A program made the position numbers and the translations under genes. The notes under the pieces are model-generated. The model had not been told where the DNA came from and did no database searches. It saw only the letters and a program-made list of their open reading frames with translations. From Robiginitalea sediminis (lineage in GTDB: Bacteria; Bacteroidota; Bacteroidia; Flavobacteriales; Flavobacteriaceae), in NCBI RefSeq assembly GCF_002198115.1, contig NZ_NGNR01000001.1:434001-498000 (forward strand): a stretch of 64,000 bases of DNA. Direction: 5' to 3'. Below, in pieces: positions 8,290-17,298 of this stretch (position 1 is the first letter of the stretch; the number at the start of each line of letters is the position of its first letter).

Positions 8290-9989
8290 TCGTCCGAAAC
8301 CGGGCGGATATCCTTCACCTTCAGCTGGATTTCCTTTCTGCCCTGCCAGTGGTTCTCTTCCAGGGAGAATGCCGCTTCGAAGGCATGGCCCCTTTTGATA
8401 TACTCCAACTGGCTGGCCAGGCCAAAGCCGATTCCCCCGAAAGGCCCGGCGTCATCCTGGGTAACCGCCAGTTTTAAATGTGCCCCGTCAGACCCTACTG
8501 CCCGGGCATATCCGGTGTCATGCAAGGGGCCCGCACTGAAAACGGGGTTGGGGTTCCCCGGGCCAAACGGGGCAAACTGCCTGAGGATTCGCAGGAACTT
8601 GGGGGTGGCCTGCGCCAGGTTCAGCGGCATGTCGATCTGGAGTTGCGGCAACAGGGATTCCGGGGCAATGGTTGCGGCCACCTCTGCTTCGAAACGGGCC
8701 TTAAACTCTTCGTAGCGGGAGGGCTCGAGAGTAAGCCCTGCTGCATAGGTGTGCCCCCCGAATTGCTCCAGGCAATCCGAGCAGGCCTCCAAGGCTGCGT
8801 AGACGTCAAACCCGCGTACCGAACGTGCAGACCCGGCCAGCTTCCCGCCGCTTCGGGTCAGCACCAGGGTGGGCCGGTAATGGGCTTCTATCAGGCGGGA
8901 GGCGACAATTCCGATAACCCCTTTGTGCCAGTGGTCCCGGCAAACTACCGTGGCACTTCTGTCCTGCACGCCTTCCGCCTGGATCAGGGCCAGGGCCTCT
9001 TCCGTGATGGTTTGTTCCATTTCCCTGCGGGAAGCGTTTAAGGTGTCGATAGCAGCTGCCTGCTGCTGCGCTTTCCGCACATCGGTTTCCATAAGTAGGC
9101 ATACGGCATCCTCCCCATGGCGCATACGCCCGGCGGCATTGATTCTGGGGGCGATATGGAAAACGAGGTCCGAGACTTCATAGCGGTGTTTATCGCGGGA
9201 CTGGAGCATGGCGCGGATACCCGGCCTGGGGTGGGAATTGATCACCTCCAATCCGTAATACGCCAGGATCCGGTTTTCCCCGGTAATGGGGACGATATCG
9301 GCCCCAATGGCCGTAGCCACCAGGTCCAGGTACGGCTTCAACCCCTGCAGGTCTCCCCCGGCCCGGCTTTCCAGGGCCTGGATCAGTTTAAATCCTACCC
9401 CGCACCCGCAAAGTTCCTTATAGGGGTACGGGCAGTCTTCACGCTTCGGGTCCAGGACTGCTATGGCATCCGGGAGTTCTGGGCCAGGCCTGTGGTGGTC
9501 GCAGATAATCAGGTCAATGCTTCTGGACGCGGCATAGCGTGCATGGTCCAGGGCCTTTACCCCACAGTCCAGGGCTATGATAAGACCCATTTCGTTGTCT
9601 GCGGCAAAATCGATCCCCGCCTGTGAGAGGCCATAGCCTTCGGTATACCGGTCCGGGATATAGGTGGCCACAGCGCCCCCCCGGGTTTGCAGGTAACTGG
9701 CCATTAAGGCCACGGCCGTGGTCCCATCCACATCGTAATCCCCAAAAACCAGGATGCGCTCCCCCTGGTCCAGGGCGGCTTCCACCCGGGTTACGGCGGC
9801 GTCCATGTCCCGCATCAGGAAGGGGTTGTGCAGGTCCTCCAGGGCGGGCCTGAAAAACAACCGGGCCTGCTCGAAAGAGGAGATGCCGCGCTGCACCAGC
9901 AACCGCGCGACTAAAGGCGGTACTTGTAATGCCGTGGCCAGTTCGGTTACTGCCGATTGCTCAGGTTCTGGCCTGTAAATCCATTGCAT
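8286..9989 (-). CDS. recJ: Single-stranded-DNA-specific exonuclease RecJ
   Basis: 567 residues. The DHH-family motifs are present: FGDYDVDGT (residues 82-90) with metal-binding aspartates, a DCGVKA segment, and ICDHHRPG near residue 165. The DHHA1 domain has GGHTYAAGLTL, and an OB-like C-terminal region follows. The protein is a 5'-3' ssDNA exonuclease of recombination and mismatch or base-excision repair. Length and motif order are normal. It overlaps lpxH by four bases at the convergent ends, so transcription of one must meet the other. Confidence 0.95.
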   Translation of the reverse strand: MQWIYRPEPEQSAVTELATALQVPPLVARLLVQRGISSFEQARLFFRPALEDLHNPFLMRDMDAAVTRVEAALDQGERILVFGDYDVDGTTAVALMASYLQTRGGAVATYIPDRYTEGYGLSQAGIDFAADNEMGLIIALDCGVKALDHARYAASRSIDLIICDHHRPGPELPDAIAVLDPKREDCPYPYKELCGCGVGFKLIQALESRAGGDLQGLKPYLDLVATAIGADIVPITGENRILAYYGLEVINSHPRPGIRAMLQSRDKHRYEVSDLVFHIAPRINAAGRMRHGEDAVCLLMETDVRKAQQQAAAIDTLNASRREMEQTITEEALALIQAEGVQDRSATVVCRDHWHKGVIGIVASRLIEAHYRPTLVLTRSGGKLAGSARSVRGFDVYAALEACSDCLEQFGGHTYAAGLTLEPSRYEEFKARFEAEVAATIAPESLLPQLQIDMPLNLAQATPKFLRILRQFAPFGPGNPNPVFSAGPLHDTGYARAVGSDGAHLKLAVTQDDAGPFGGIGFGLASQLEYIKRGHAFEAAFSLEENHWQGRKEIQLKVKDIRPVSDD

Positions 9990-10037
9990 GGCACAAAGGT
10001 AAGGGTGTAGGCGGAAAGATGGCTGCAGGGGAGGAGG

Positions 10038-10466
10038 TTACTCCTGGTGGAAATAGGTTTCGAACTCCAATTCGGCAAAGTCGCGGAACATGCGGATCAC
10101 CCCGCAGTATTTCTCCACAGAGAGGTTTACGGCCCGCTGCAGTTTGGCTTCGTTCAGGTCAACCCCCGCAAAATGGTAGGCGACCCGCACATGGGTATAG
10201 GTTTGGGGTTGGGATTCGGAAAGGGTTCCGGTTAGTTCCACCCTGAAATCCGATACCTCCAATTTCATTTTTCGGATCATCGAGGCAATATCGAGGGCAG
10301 AACACCCCGCAAGGGAGCTAAGCATCAGGGCCTTTGGCCGGAGTCCGTCCCCTTCGCCCCCATCCTCGGGGCTTGCATCTATCCGGAACGTCTTTCCGGA
10401 GGGGTTGGTGCTTTCAAAAGCCATATTCCCCAGCCAGCGCAGGGAGATCTCATTGGTGGCTGCCAT
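10038..10466 (-). CDS. OsmC family peroxiredoxin-like protein
   Basis: 142 residues with the OsmC/Ohr fold. The redox cysteines are Cys55 (SSLAGCSALDI) and Cys121 (EKYCGVIRMF), spaced as in the family. OsmC-type proteins reduce organic hydroperoxides in the cytoplasm, usually with lipoyl or dihydrolipoamide reductants. This one lies closer to YhfA-like members than to Ohr, judging by the degenerate surroundings, so its physiological peroxide is unknown. It diverges from the CMD gene across 48 bases. Confidence 0.87.
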   Translation of the reverse strand: MAATNEISLRWLGNMAFESTNPSGKTFRIDASPEDGGEGDGLRPKALMLSSLAGCSALDIASMIRKMKLEVSDFRVELTGTLSESQPQTYTHVRVAYHFAGVDLNEAKLQRAVNLSVEKYCGVIRMFRDFAELEFETYFHQE

Positions 10467-10488
10467 AAATTTTGTTTCTTATGCCCGT

Positions 10489-10496
10489 CAAAAGTA
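10489..10496 (-). promoter_or_regulatory. -7 box (TACTTTTG) of the OsmC gene
   Basis: A perfect TAnnTTTG box read on the minus strand, 22 bases before the OsmC ATG, in the short divergent gap to the CMD gene. Confidence 0.5.
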
Positions 10497-10514
10497 CAAT
10501 AAATTCAACCTATT

Positions 10515-11108
10515 ATGGCCCTGGTAGACCCACTAGACCCCAATGCAGACCCTGAAACCGCCCAACTGGCAACCTTCTTTAATGAAACCCTGGGGTTCTG
10601 CCCCAACTCTGTGCTGACCATGCAGCGCAGGCCGGCCATATCGAAGGCCTTTATCAACCTGAACAAAGCTGTAATGGCCAACGAGGGAAGGGTAACCTCA
10701 GCCCTGAAACGTATGATTGCCTGGGTAAGCAGCAACGCAACGGGGTGCCGGTATTGCCAGGCACACGCCATCCGGGCCGCCGAGAGATACGGGGCCGAGG
10801 CAGAACAACTGGATAACATTTGGGAATACAGAACCCACCCGGCGTTCTCAGAAGCCGAAAGGGCAGCCCTGGATTTTTCCCTGGCGGCTTCCCAGGTACC
10901 CAACGCCGTGGATGAGCAGATCAAAGCCCGGCTGTATCAACACTGGGACGAAGGGGAAATTGTGGAAATGCTTGGGGTGATATCCCTTTTCGGGTACCTG
11001 AACCGCTGGAACGACTCCATGGGGACCCACATAGAAGCAGGTGCCGTGGAAAGCGGGGAAAAATACCTCGGCAAATACGGGTGGGAAAAAGGTAAACACA
11101 GCGGCTAA
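10515..11108 (+). CDS. Carboxymuconolactone decarboxylase family, peroxidase-related protein
   Basis: 197 residues, all helical. The AhpD-like active site is GCRYCQAHAIRAAE with Cys78, Cys81 and His84 (CxxCxxH). Proteins of this length and architecture are usually called uncharacterised peroxidase-related enzymes rather than true decarboxylases. They may act in peroxide reduction with the CxxC pair. The divergent OsmC gene next door would fit an oxidative-stress pair, which is an inference from context only. Confidence 0.85.
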   Translation: MALVDPLDPNADPETAQLATFFNETLGFCPNSVLTMQRRPAISKAFINLNKAVMANEGRVTSALKRMIAWVSSNATGCRYCQAHAIRAAERYGAEAEQLDNIWEYRTHPAFSEAERAALDFSLAASQVPNAVDEQIKARLYQHWDEGEIVEMLGVISLFGYLNRWNDSMGTHIEAGAVESGEKYLGKYGWEKGKHSG

Positions 11109-11112
11109 GAGC

Positions 11113-12234
11113 CTATAACAACCATCTCATGGCCTCCAGGGTCAGCATCCCCCAGAACGTCCCGGTAGCCATGCTAAGGATGGCCAGCAGGACGGCATGC
11201 GGCATCCATTCCCGCCTGTAGGCAGCCGTTACTGCCGGGGCTGTGGCAATGCCGCCCACATTAGCCATACTGGCAATGGGAACCCAGGCTACGTGCAGGC
11301 GCAACAGGCGAGCAACTCCCAGCATCACCAGGAAGTGGCTCACCAGCCAGACCGAAAGAAAAACCAGGAACCCAGCTTCAAACCGAAGGGATTCCAGCCG
11401 AAGGCGGAAACCCAAGATAGCCATGACGCAGAGGATGGCCACACCCCCCACGCGGAGGGCAAAGCCCCTGTCCCATCCTTTAACAAAGTGCCCCAAAAGG
11501 AACCCGGCTACGGAGAGGGCCACCACCTGCAGGGCAAACCGGTCCGACAGGACCTGGGCAGCCAGGATAATGCCCGCCGCCATCAGGAAGGTGAGTACCT
11601 GGTTGGCCGAGGCACCTTCCTCCTCTTCTATTTCCGGGGGAGGGGCCGAATCGGAAATCCGCAGCCACCGGTTGAGGACATCACTACGGCGGATCCCCTG
11701 GAACATAAGGATGGTCCACAGGTTCACCAAAAGGGCATCGAGGACCAGGACCGACAAAAAGACCGCTTCCGGGCATCCCGAGAGTTCTTTGAGCACCAGC
11801 TGGCTGGTACTCCCGCCTATCCAGCTGCCGACTACAGGCGGGACCCCCAACCAGTACTCCGGATCTGAAAATAGCCGGGCCTGGGGAGCGAACAGCGCCA
11901 TAGCCCCCAGGACCAAAATGGGAAAAAGGGCAATCCAGGCAGAGCCCGAAAAAAAGAGGGCCACCGGCCGCCATCCTACTACCCTGAGCTTCCCCACCGA
12001 CAGGCTGCCCATTACCATGACGATGGCCAGGGGGATAAAAACCTTCCGGCTCCAATCGTGGATCCCGTCTTGTGAAAAGTCCCAACCCATGAAACCGCAA
12101 AGGACTGCAGGCAGGAGATAGGCAAGCAAAATGGCAGGAATCCAGTTAAATACCCGCCTGAGCCAGGGTTGGGGCAGGCGCTCCAACCACATGACCACCA
12201 GCACGGTAAGCAGGAAAACAACCCAGGGGATCAT
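11113..12234 (-). CDS. DUF819 family membrane protein
   Basis: 373 residues with about eleven hydrophobic segments, a variable acidic loop near residues 200-210 (PPPEIEEEEG) and glycine-rich repeats such as VVGSWIGGSTSQLVLKE. This matches the DUF819 (YjcL-like) integral membrane family, whose transport role is unestablished. The ATG overlaps the stop of the upstream desuccinylase-like gene in an ATGA arrangement, so the two are translationally coupled and may act on the same substrate. Peptide or amino-acid derivative transport is a guess. Confidence 0.85.
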   Translation of the reverse strand: MIPWVVFLLTVLVVMWLERLPQPWLRRVFNWIPAILLAYLLPAVLCGFMGWDFSQDGIHDWSRKVFIPLAIVMVMGSLSVGKLRVVGWRPVALFFSGSAWIALFPILVLGAMALFAPQARLFSDPEYWLGVPPVVGSWIGGSTSQLVLKELSGCPEAVFLSVLVLDALLVNLWTILMFQGIRRSDVLNRWLRISDSAPPPEIEEEEGASANQVLTFLMAAGIILAAQVLSDRFALQVVALSVAGFLLGHFVKGWDRGFALRVGGVAILCVMAILGFRLRLESLRFEAGFLVFLSVWLVSHFLVMLGVARLLRLHVAWVPIASMANVGGIATAPAVTAAYRREWMPHAVLLAILSMATGTFWGMLTLEAMRWLL

Positions 12235-13283
12235 GGTTGGTCGCCCGGGGCTTCAATACCCAGGTGCAGGATGCGCGCGCCGTTTTCCGCCGCAGGGTTC
12301 GTGGAGCGACCAATCACCACCCCGGCCTGGGGGGCAGTATACCGGCGAATCTCCCGGCCGAAGGGGTCGCGTAAGACAGCAATAGGTTCGCCCTGGGTAA
12401 GTCGCTCCCCCAGAGGGGCCAGGACTTCCAGCATCCCACCCTGGTCGGTATAGATCCAATACGAGCGGATGCAAACAATGGGTTGGGGTGCCTCCTCCAA
12501 AACGCCTGGGAGCATATCCAGGATGCGCATCGCCTGCAAGAGGCCTGCCGCACCCCTCCGGATCATGTCCGGCTGAAAGACCTGCGGGTCCCCGAGTTCC
12601 ACAGTAAATCCCGGGATGCCGCGGGCCGCTGCCGCAGCCCGGAAAGTCCCGCCCGTTTGGGTCCCCGCAGATGCCTCCTTACTGTTGAGGACAATATCGG
12701 CGCCAAAGGACACAGCGACCCGGGCCAGCGTGTCATGTGCCAGGTCGGCGCGCAGATACAGGGTGTTTTCCCGCCCGAAACTCGCCGTGTGCAGGTCCGC
12801 CAGATAATCCAGGTGGGGCAGCAAAGCAGTGGTCAGGGTATAGGCCGTTTGCTGGGACCGGTTCCCGTTTCCCTTACCCGGGAAAGCCCTGTTGAGGTCC
12901 GTCCCGTCCGGGTGCTCTCTCTGGTGACGGGCAATACCCCCGGGGTTCATCCCCGGGACCGCGAGTACCGTACCCGAAAGGTTTTTCGGGTCCAGGGTTG
13001 CAGCCAGTTCCTGTATCACCCGGATGCCATTGAGTTCATTCCCATGGGTGGCGGCCACAACCCCCAATACCGGGCCGGGTTTTACTCCACGAACCAGGAT
13101 AACAGGCACGCTTTCGGGCCTGCCCTGGGTGTCCTGCCCAATCCGCAACCAGTAATGGGAAATAGTGCCCGGCAAGGCATGGGCCATGGGAACACTGTCT
13201 ACCAGGGGGGTCGCTTCAGACTGGGGCCGGGCTACCGGTGCCAGGCTCAGGCAGGCCAATAGCAAAAGGAATGGGGTTTTCAT
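12231..13283 (-). CDS. Succinylglutamate desuccinylase/aspartoacylase family zinc hydrolase, secreted
   Basis: The start at 13283 gives a 350-residue protein with a clear signal peptide (MKTPFLLLLACLSLAPVARP). The longer open frame to 13400 would place this signal internally and overlap rsmI, so it is rejected. Zinc-hydrolase motifs are VAATHGNELNG (His and Glu ligands) and DYLADLHTASFG (second His). The C-terminal domain has a beta-rich APLGERLTQGEPIAVLRD segment typical of this family. It would hydrolyse N-acyl amino acids or a similar amide in the periplasm. The gene is coupled to the DUF819 permease. Confidence 0.85.
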   Translation of the reverse strand: MKTPFLLLLACLSLAPVARPQSEATPLVDSVPMAHALPGTISHYWLRIGQDTQGRPESVPVILVRGVKPGPVLGVVAATHGNELNGIRVIQELAATLDPKNLSGTVLAVPGMNPGGIARHQREHPDGTDLNRAFPGKGNGNRSQQTAYTLTTALLPHLDYLADLHTASFGRENTLYLRADLAHDTLARVAVSFGADIVLNSKEASAGTQTGGTFRAAAAARGIPGFTVELGDPQVFQPDMIRRGAAGLLQAMRILDMLPGVLEEAPQPIVCIRSYWIYTDQGGMLEVLAPLGERLTQGEPIAVLRDPFGREIRRYTAPQAGVVIGRSTNPAAENGARILHLGIEAPGDQP

Positions 13284-13356
13284 CTGCGATAGGTTCTGTA
13301 CCCCAGCAAAATACACCAATTTTAAATGTAAAAAACAGGATGGTAAAAACGGGGGG

Positions 13357-14031
13357 CTAGGCCCCTGCCAGGACCACCACCAACTCGCCTTTGGGGGCAC
13401 GCCCTTTAAAGTGTTTTAAGACTTCTTCCAGGCTTCCCCGTATGGTTTCCTCATAGAGTTTGGTGAGTTCCCGGCTCACGGAAACCTGGCGCTCCGGGCC
13501 AAACACTTCGATAAAGTGCTCCAGGGTCTTGAGGAGTTTGTGCGGGGATTCATAGAACACCATGGTCCTGGTTTCCCCTGCCAGTTGATCCAGGCGGGTT
13601 TTCCGGCCTTTTTTGACCGGGAGGAACCCTTCAAAGACAAAACGGTCCGAAGGCAGACCACTGTTGACAAGGGCCGGGATAAGGGCCGTTGCCCCGGGAA
13701 GGCACTCCACGGCCACCCCGCTTTTAAGGCACTCGCGCACCAGCAAAAACCCGGGGTCTGAAATGCCGGGCGTCCCGGCATCGGAGATAAGGGCCAGGGT
13801 GGCCCCCGCAGCCAACTCCCCCACCACCTGGTCTACCACCTTATGTTCGTTGTGCATGTGGAAGGAGCGCATGGGGGTCCCCACCTGGTAGTGCTTGAGC
13901 AGTTTCCCGCTGGTTCGGGTGTCCTCGGCCAGGATTACGTCGGCTTCCCGAAGCACTTCCAGGGCTCGGAGGGTGATGTCCGAAAGGTTTCCGATAGGGG
14001 TGGGTACCAGGTAGAGTTTTCCTCGCTCCAT
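13357..14031 (-). CDS. rsmI: 16S rRNA (cytidine(1402)-2'-O)-methyltransferase
   Basis: 224 residues of the tetrapyrrole-methylase fold. The family start LYLVPTPIGNLSDITLRAL and the AEDTRTSGKLL segment are present (residues 6-45), as are the GTPGISDPG loop and the SAM-binding hydrophobic core. It methylates the 2'-O of C1402 in 16S rRNA in the decoding centre. It is slightly short because the C-terminal extension seen in Escherichia coli is absent, as in other Bacteroidota. The gene sits 66 bases downstream of the next minus-strand gene, beyond a terminator. Confidence 0.95.
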   Translation of the reverse strand: MERGKLYLVPTPIGNLSDITLRALEVLREADVILAEDTRTSGKLLKHYQVGTPMRSFHMHNEHKVVDQVVGELAAGATLALISDAGTPGISDPGFLLVRECLKSGVAVECLPGATALIPALVNSGLPSDRFVFEGFLPVKKGRKTRLDQLAGETRTMVFYESPHKLLKTLEHFIEVFGPERQVSVSRELTKLYEETIRGSLEEVLKHFKGRAPKGELVVVLAGA

Positions 14032-14036
14032 AGGCT

Positions 14037-14073
14037 AAAAAATAAGGCCGATCCCGGTAAGGGAAATCGGCCT
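14037..14073 (-). terminator. Intrinsic terminator of the 14097-14780 gene
   Basis: Read on the minus strand, AGGCCGAT (14066-14073) pairs with ATCGGCCT (14045-14052) and is followed by TTATTTTTTAG. It separates the hypothetical gene from rsmI. Confidence 0.75.
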
Positions 14074-14096
14074 CCTCATTCTTATAAGGTGAAGGC

Positions 14097-14780
14097 TCAG
14101 GAGAAACGGCGCTCAATAAGCTCCATAAACCGCTGCTGATAGGCTTCCTTGCCTTCCCAGTTGTATTTTGGTTTGACCTGCTTTTCGATGTAGGCTACGG
14201 ACTGCTCCAGGGAGTCCATCCCGTTGAGGTCGCCCACCACCTCACCGAAGGCATCTGCCTGCTCATCGAAGAGGTGTTTTACAAATGCCAGGCGGTCGTT
14301 CAGGCCCACGGTGAGCTCCCGGGTCGTAAGGGTGTCGTTTAGCGATTTTGCCGTAGCGCCCTTCACTGCCGGCTCCACCTTGGGGGCCGCAACGTCCCGC
14401 TGGCTCTTGATGAACTCCGTGTTCCCGATAAGCCGGCTCAGCACTTCCTCGAGCTCCTCCCCCCCGGGCATTTCAGAAACCATGTGTTTGATGGTATCGA
14501 TCCCCGGCACGATAATATCCTCTTCGTGGGGGTTCGATTCCGGCACCTGTTTGTTTTCCCTCAGCACAGCGGTGGCCATATGCTCAAATTTGGAGGCCAC
14601 AACACTCTTGGTCACATCCAGTTCCACGTCGTTGAGTTTCTCTTCAATGAACGTCAGCACTGTTAATTTCTCATACAGCAGGCGGGCCCGATGGTGCAAA
14701 TCCGGCAGCTCTGTCAACCCCTTACCGGATAGGATGTCCTGGGACAGCTTAACCAGTTCCTCTTTCAACTTCTGTTTCAT
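14097..14780 (-). CDS. Conserved hypothetical protein, all-helical
   Basis: 227 residues, soluble, rich in Glu, Lys and Leu, with no signal peptide and no membrane segment. I do not recognise a catalytic motif. Helical stretches at about 1-60 and 165-227 are likely, with a linker near 125-140 (VAAPKVEPAVKGATAK). Similar proteins next to tdk or rsmI appear to be conserved in Flavobacteriaceae, but that is from memory and cannot be verified here. It has its own terminator and diverges from tdk. Function unknown. Confidence 0.7.
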   Translation of the reverse strand: MKQKLKEELVKLSQDILSGKGLTELPDLHHRARLLYEKLTVLTFIEEKLNDVELDVTKSVVASKFEHMATAVLRENKQVPESNPHEEDIIVPGIDTIKHMVSEMPGGEELEEVLSRLIGNTEFIKSQRDVAAPKVEPAVKGATAKSLNDTLTTRELTVGLNDRLAFVKHLFDEQADAFGEVVGDLNGMDSLEQSVAYIEKQVKPKYNWEGKEAYQQRFMELIERRFS

Positions 14781-14832
14781 GGCATTTTTGGATGAACCCT
14801 CGGGAGAAGGCTTGGTTTTTTAATACTTTTAC

Positions 14833-14864
14833 AAGGCCGTATACCGATAACGGGAATCGGCCTT
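14833..14864. repeat. Inverted repeat between the hypothetical gene and tdk
   Basis: AAGGCCG (14833-14839) is complementary to CGGCCTT (14858-14864). The element resembles the terminator at 14037-14073 in both arms and part of the loop, so the hypothetical gene is bracketed by related palindromes. No T-run follows on the plus strand. It may be a duplicated terminator or a binding site. Confidence 0.5.
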
Positions 14865-14885
14865 ACTTTCGTCTAAATTTACAAA

Positions 14886-15530
14886 ATGTTTCTCGAAAAC
14901 ACTGTTAACCACGAAGAACAGTTCGGATGGATCGAAGTGATCTGCGGGTCCATGTTTTCGGGAAAAACCGAAGAGCTGATCCGCCGCTTGCGCCGGGCGC
15001 AGTTTGCCCGGCAGAAGGTAGAGATCTTCAAGCCCATGGTAGACACCCGCTACCACGAGGAAATGGTGGTGTCGCACGACGAAAACGAGATTCGCTCCAC
15101 CCCGGTTCCCGCAGCTGCCAATATCCGGCTCCTGGCAGACGACTGCCACGTGGTGGGAATAGACGAGGCCCAGTTTTTCGACGACGAGATCGTAACGGTC
15201 TGCAACGACCTGGCCAACAGGGGTATCCGGGTGGTGGTTGCCGGCCTCGACATGGATTTCAAGGGCAATCCCTTCGGGCCCATGCCTGCCCTGATGGCCA
15301 CAGCCGAGTACGTCACCAAGGTACACGCCATCTGCACACGTACGGGCAACCTGGCCCATTACAGCTTTCGGAAATCCCGGAACGAGCGCCTGGTACTCCT
15401 GGGAGAGACAGACCAATACGAACCCCTCAGCCGGGCAGCTTTCTACAAGGCGCAACTCACGGATAAAATCAGGGACCTGGAGGTAGACGGGGCCGAAATC
15501 ATCCCTCCCAAAAAAGCGAAAGATGCCTGA
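14886..15530 (+). CDS. tdk: Thymidine kinase
   Basis: 214 residues of type II thymidine kinase. The P-loop is [11 protein letters not shown] (residues 22-32), the Walker-B-like segment is [11 protein letters not shown], and the lid region is [16 protein letters not shown]. The enzyme phosphorylates thymidine in the salvage pathway. The four-cysteine zinc site seen in many homologues is reduced: I see only the single Cys of ICTRTG in the lasso region. The 3' end overlaps alr by eight bases, indicating one transcript. Confidence 0.93.
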   Translation: MFLENTVNHEEQFGWIEVICGSMFSGKTEELIRRLRRAQFARQKVEIFKPMVDTRYHEEMVVSHDENEIRSTPVPAAANIRLLADDCHVVGIDEAQFFDDEIVTVCNDLANRGIRVVVAGLDMDFKGNPFGPMPALMATAEYVTKVHAICTRTGNLAHYSFRKSRNERLVLLGETDQYEPLSRAAFYKAQLTDKIRDLEVDGAEIIPPKKAKDA

Positions 15531-16632
15531 AAGCCGGGGTACGGTACTGGAAATACATCTCGGCGCACTGGCACACAACTACCGGGAACTCCGCGCCCGC
15601 ATCCGTCCGGAAACCCGCTTTCTTGGCGTGGTCAAAGCCTACGGGTACGGGAGCGATGCTGCGGCTATTGCCCGCAAACTGGAAGCCCTGGGGGCCGACT
15701 ACCTGGGGGTGGCCTTTACGGACGAAGGGGTCTATCTCCGGCAACAGGGAATCCGCCTTCCCATCCTGGTACTGCACCCGCAACCCGGGGACCTGGGCAC
15801 CCTGATTCCACACTGCCTGGAGCCCAGCCTCTACAGCCCGCGTATCCTGGAGCGCTTCCTGCAAGTGGCAGCTGCTTCGGGGCAGGAAGACTACCCGGTG
15901 CACCTGAAGTTCAACACCGGCCTGAACCGTTTGGGTTTCAAGGCCGAAGACCTGCCAGCCCTGGCCGAGACCCTGCGCGGGTCCCGTAACCTGATAGTCC
16001 GTTCTGTATTTTCCCACCTGGCCGCCTCGGACGACCCCGGGGAGGCCGACTTTACACGGGGGCAGATTCAGGCGTTCGAAGAGATCGTTTCAGCGGTGCG
16101 GTCGGAAGTGCCGGGGGCCCCGTTCTTCCACCTGCTCAATACCTCGGGGGTGCTGAATTACCCGGAGTCGCAATGGGATATGGTGCGGTGCGGTATTGGC
16201 CTTTACGGCTATTCCAACGACCCGAAAACCGATGCCCGTCTCAGGCCGGTGGCCCGTCTGTTAACCCGTATTTCGCAAATCCACGACGTGGCACCCGGGG
16301 AATGGGTGGGGTACAACAAAGGGTTCCAGGCCGGAGAGGCCCGAAGGACCGCCACCCTGCCGATAGGCCATGCAGACGGTATCGGCCGGATCTATGGCCA
16401 GGGAGCCGGTCAGGTCCTGATAGGTGGAAAAACCGCCCCGATTCTGGGCAATGTCTGTATGGATATGACCATGGTGGATGTTACCGGGATCTCCTGCAGG
16501 GAGGGGGATGAAGTAGAATTCTTCGGGGATGTCCGTTCCGCAGAGGCGTTTGCTGCCGGGGCAGGGACCATCTCCTATGAACTGCTCTCCGGCTTGTCCC
16601 GCAGGGTACCCCGGGAGATTATCCCCGAATAG
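15523..16632 (+). CDS. alr: Alanine racemase
   Basis: 369 residues. The PLP lysine is Lys38 in [11 protein letters not shown]. The second-base region [10 protein letters not shown] and the [10 protein letters not shown] loop are in their normal places, and [10 protein letters not shown] marks the barrel end. It makes D-alanine for peptidoglycan. Many Bacteroidota carry a MurF-Alr fusion; this is the free-standing form. It overlaps tdk by eight bases, so tdk-alr form an operon. Confidence 0.94.
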   Translation: MPESRGTVLEIHLGALAHNYRELRARIRPETRFLGVVKAYGYGSDAAAIARKLEALGADYLGVAFTDEGVYLRQQGIRLPILVLHPQPGDLGTLIPHCLEPSLYSPRILERFLQVAAASGQEDYPVHLKFNTGLNRLGFKAEDLPALAETLRGSRNLIVRSVFSHLAASDDPGEADFTRGQIQAFEEIVSAVRSEVPGAPFFHLLNTSGVLNYPESQWDMVRCGIGLYGYSNDPKTDARLRPVARLLTRISQIHDVAPGEWVGYNKGFQAGEARRTATLPIGHADGIGRIYGQGAGQVLIGGKTAPILGNVCMDMTMVDVTGISCREGDEVEFFGDVRSAEAFAAGAGTISYELLSGLSRRVPREIIPE

Positions 16633-16696
16633 GCATAGACAAGATTCAGGCTTTTTTCCTACATTGGGGGTTAATAACCATTAAACGCTAAAACCA

Positions 16697-17104
16697 ATGC
16701 TTAAAGAATTCAAGAACTTTATCATGACCGGCAATGTTATTGACCTTGCCGTTGCCGTAATCCTGGCCGGCGCTGTTGGCCTTGTGGTGAACGGTTTTGT
16801 CAACGACATCATGATGCCCATCGTGGGCTATTTTGCCGGAGGAATGGATTTTGCCGATATGAAACTTGTCCTTTCCGAGGCTGTGGTAGCTGCAGACGGG
16901 ACTGTGGAAACCCCGGAAAGTGCCGTCCGTTATGGCGCCTGGATCAATTCCCTGATCAACCTTGTCATTGTGGGCTTTGTCCTGTTTATGATTGTCAAGT
17001 CGTACAACAAGGTGCGCAAGAAAGAAGAACCGGCCCCGGAACCGCCCAAGGGCCCTACCCAGGAGGAATTGCTCGCAGAAATCCGCGACCTGCTGAAGAA
17101 GTAA
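16697..17104 (+). CDS. mscL: Large-conductance mechanosensitive channel
   Basis: 135 residues. The N-terminal amphipathic segment MLKEFKNFIMTGNVIDLAVA leads into the first pore helix with its glycine/alanine pattern (VILAGAVGLVVNGFVNDIMMP). A short periplasmic loop follows, then the second helix (about 73-98) and a charged C-terminal helix (PTQEELLAEIRDLLKK). It opens under extreme membrane tension to release osmolytes. A perfect GGTTA-A-TAACC palindrome at 16669-16679 lies just upstream, and a TACATTGG box near 16660 may be its -7 element. Confidence 0.96.
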   Translation: MLKEFKNFIMTGNVIDLAVAVILAGAVGLVVNGFVNDIMMPIVGYFAGGMDFADMKLVLSEAVVAADGTVETPESAVRYGAWINSLINLVIVGFVLFMIVKSYNKVRKKEEPAPEPPKGPTQEELLAEIRDLLKK

Positions 17105-17158
17105 AAATTCGCCCGGCTAGTGGTCCGGGAACCGCTACACCACTACGTTTAACCCTAA

Positions 17159-17192
17159 AACCGTCCTGGCCCAACCAGGGCGGTTCTTTTTT
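17159..17192 (+). terminator. Intrinsic terminator after mscL
   Basis: AACCGTCCTGG pairs with CCAGGGCGGTT (one T-G wobble) across a five-base loop and is followed by CTTTTTT. Confidence 0.85.
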
Positions 17193-17249
17193 AGTGTTTG
17201 TTATAAATATTACAATTTGTTGAATTTATAAGTATTGTTGCCTTTCGGC

Positions 17250-17280
17250 TTGTCCGAAACCCGGGGCGGGCTTACCTTTA
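17250..17280 (+). promoter_or_regulatory. Promoter of asd
   Basis: TTG at 17250-17252, a 20-base spacer and TACCTTTA at 17273-17280 (7 of 8 to TAnnTTTG), 18 bases before the asd ATG. The A/T-rich run before it (17198-17240) may act as an UP-like element. Confidence 0.55.
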
Positions 17281-17298
17281 CCCCCTTAAATTACACCT

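Noticed and set aside
13283-13400. Longer N-terminus for the desuccinylase-like protein
   Set aside because: It adds residues before a clear signal peptide and overlaps the start of the rsmI-side coding region; the 13283 start is better.
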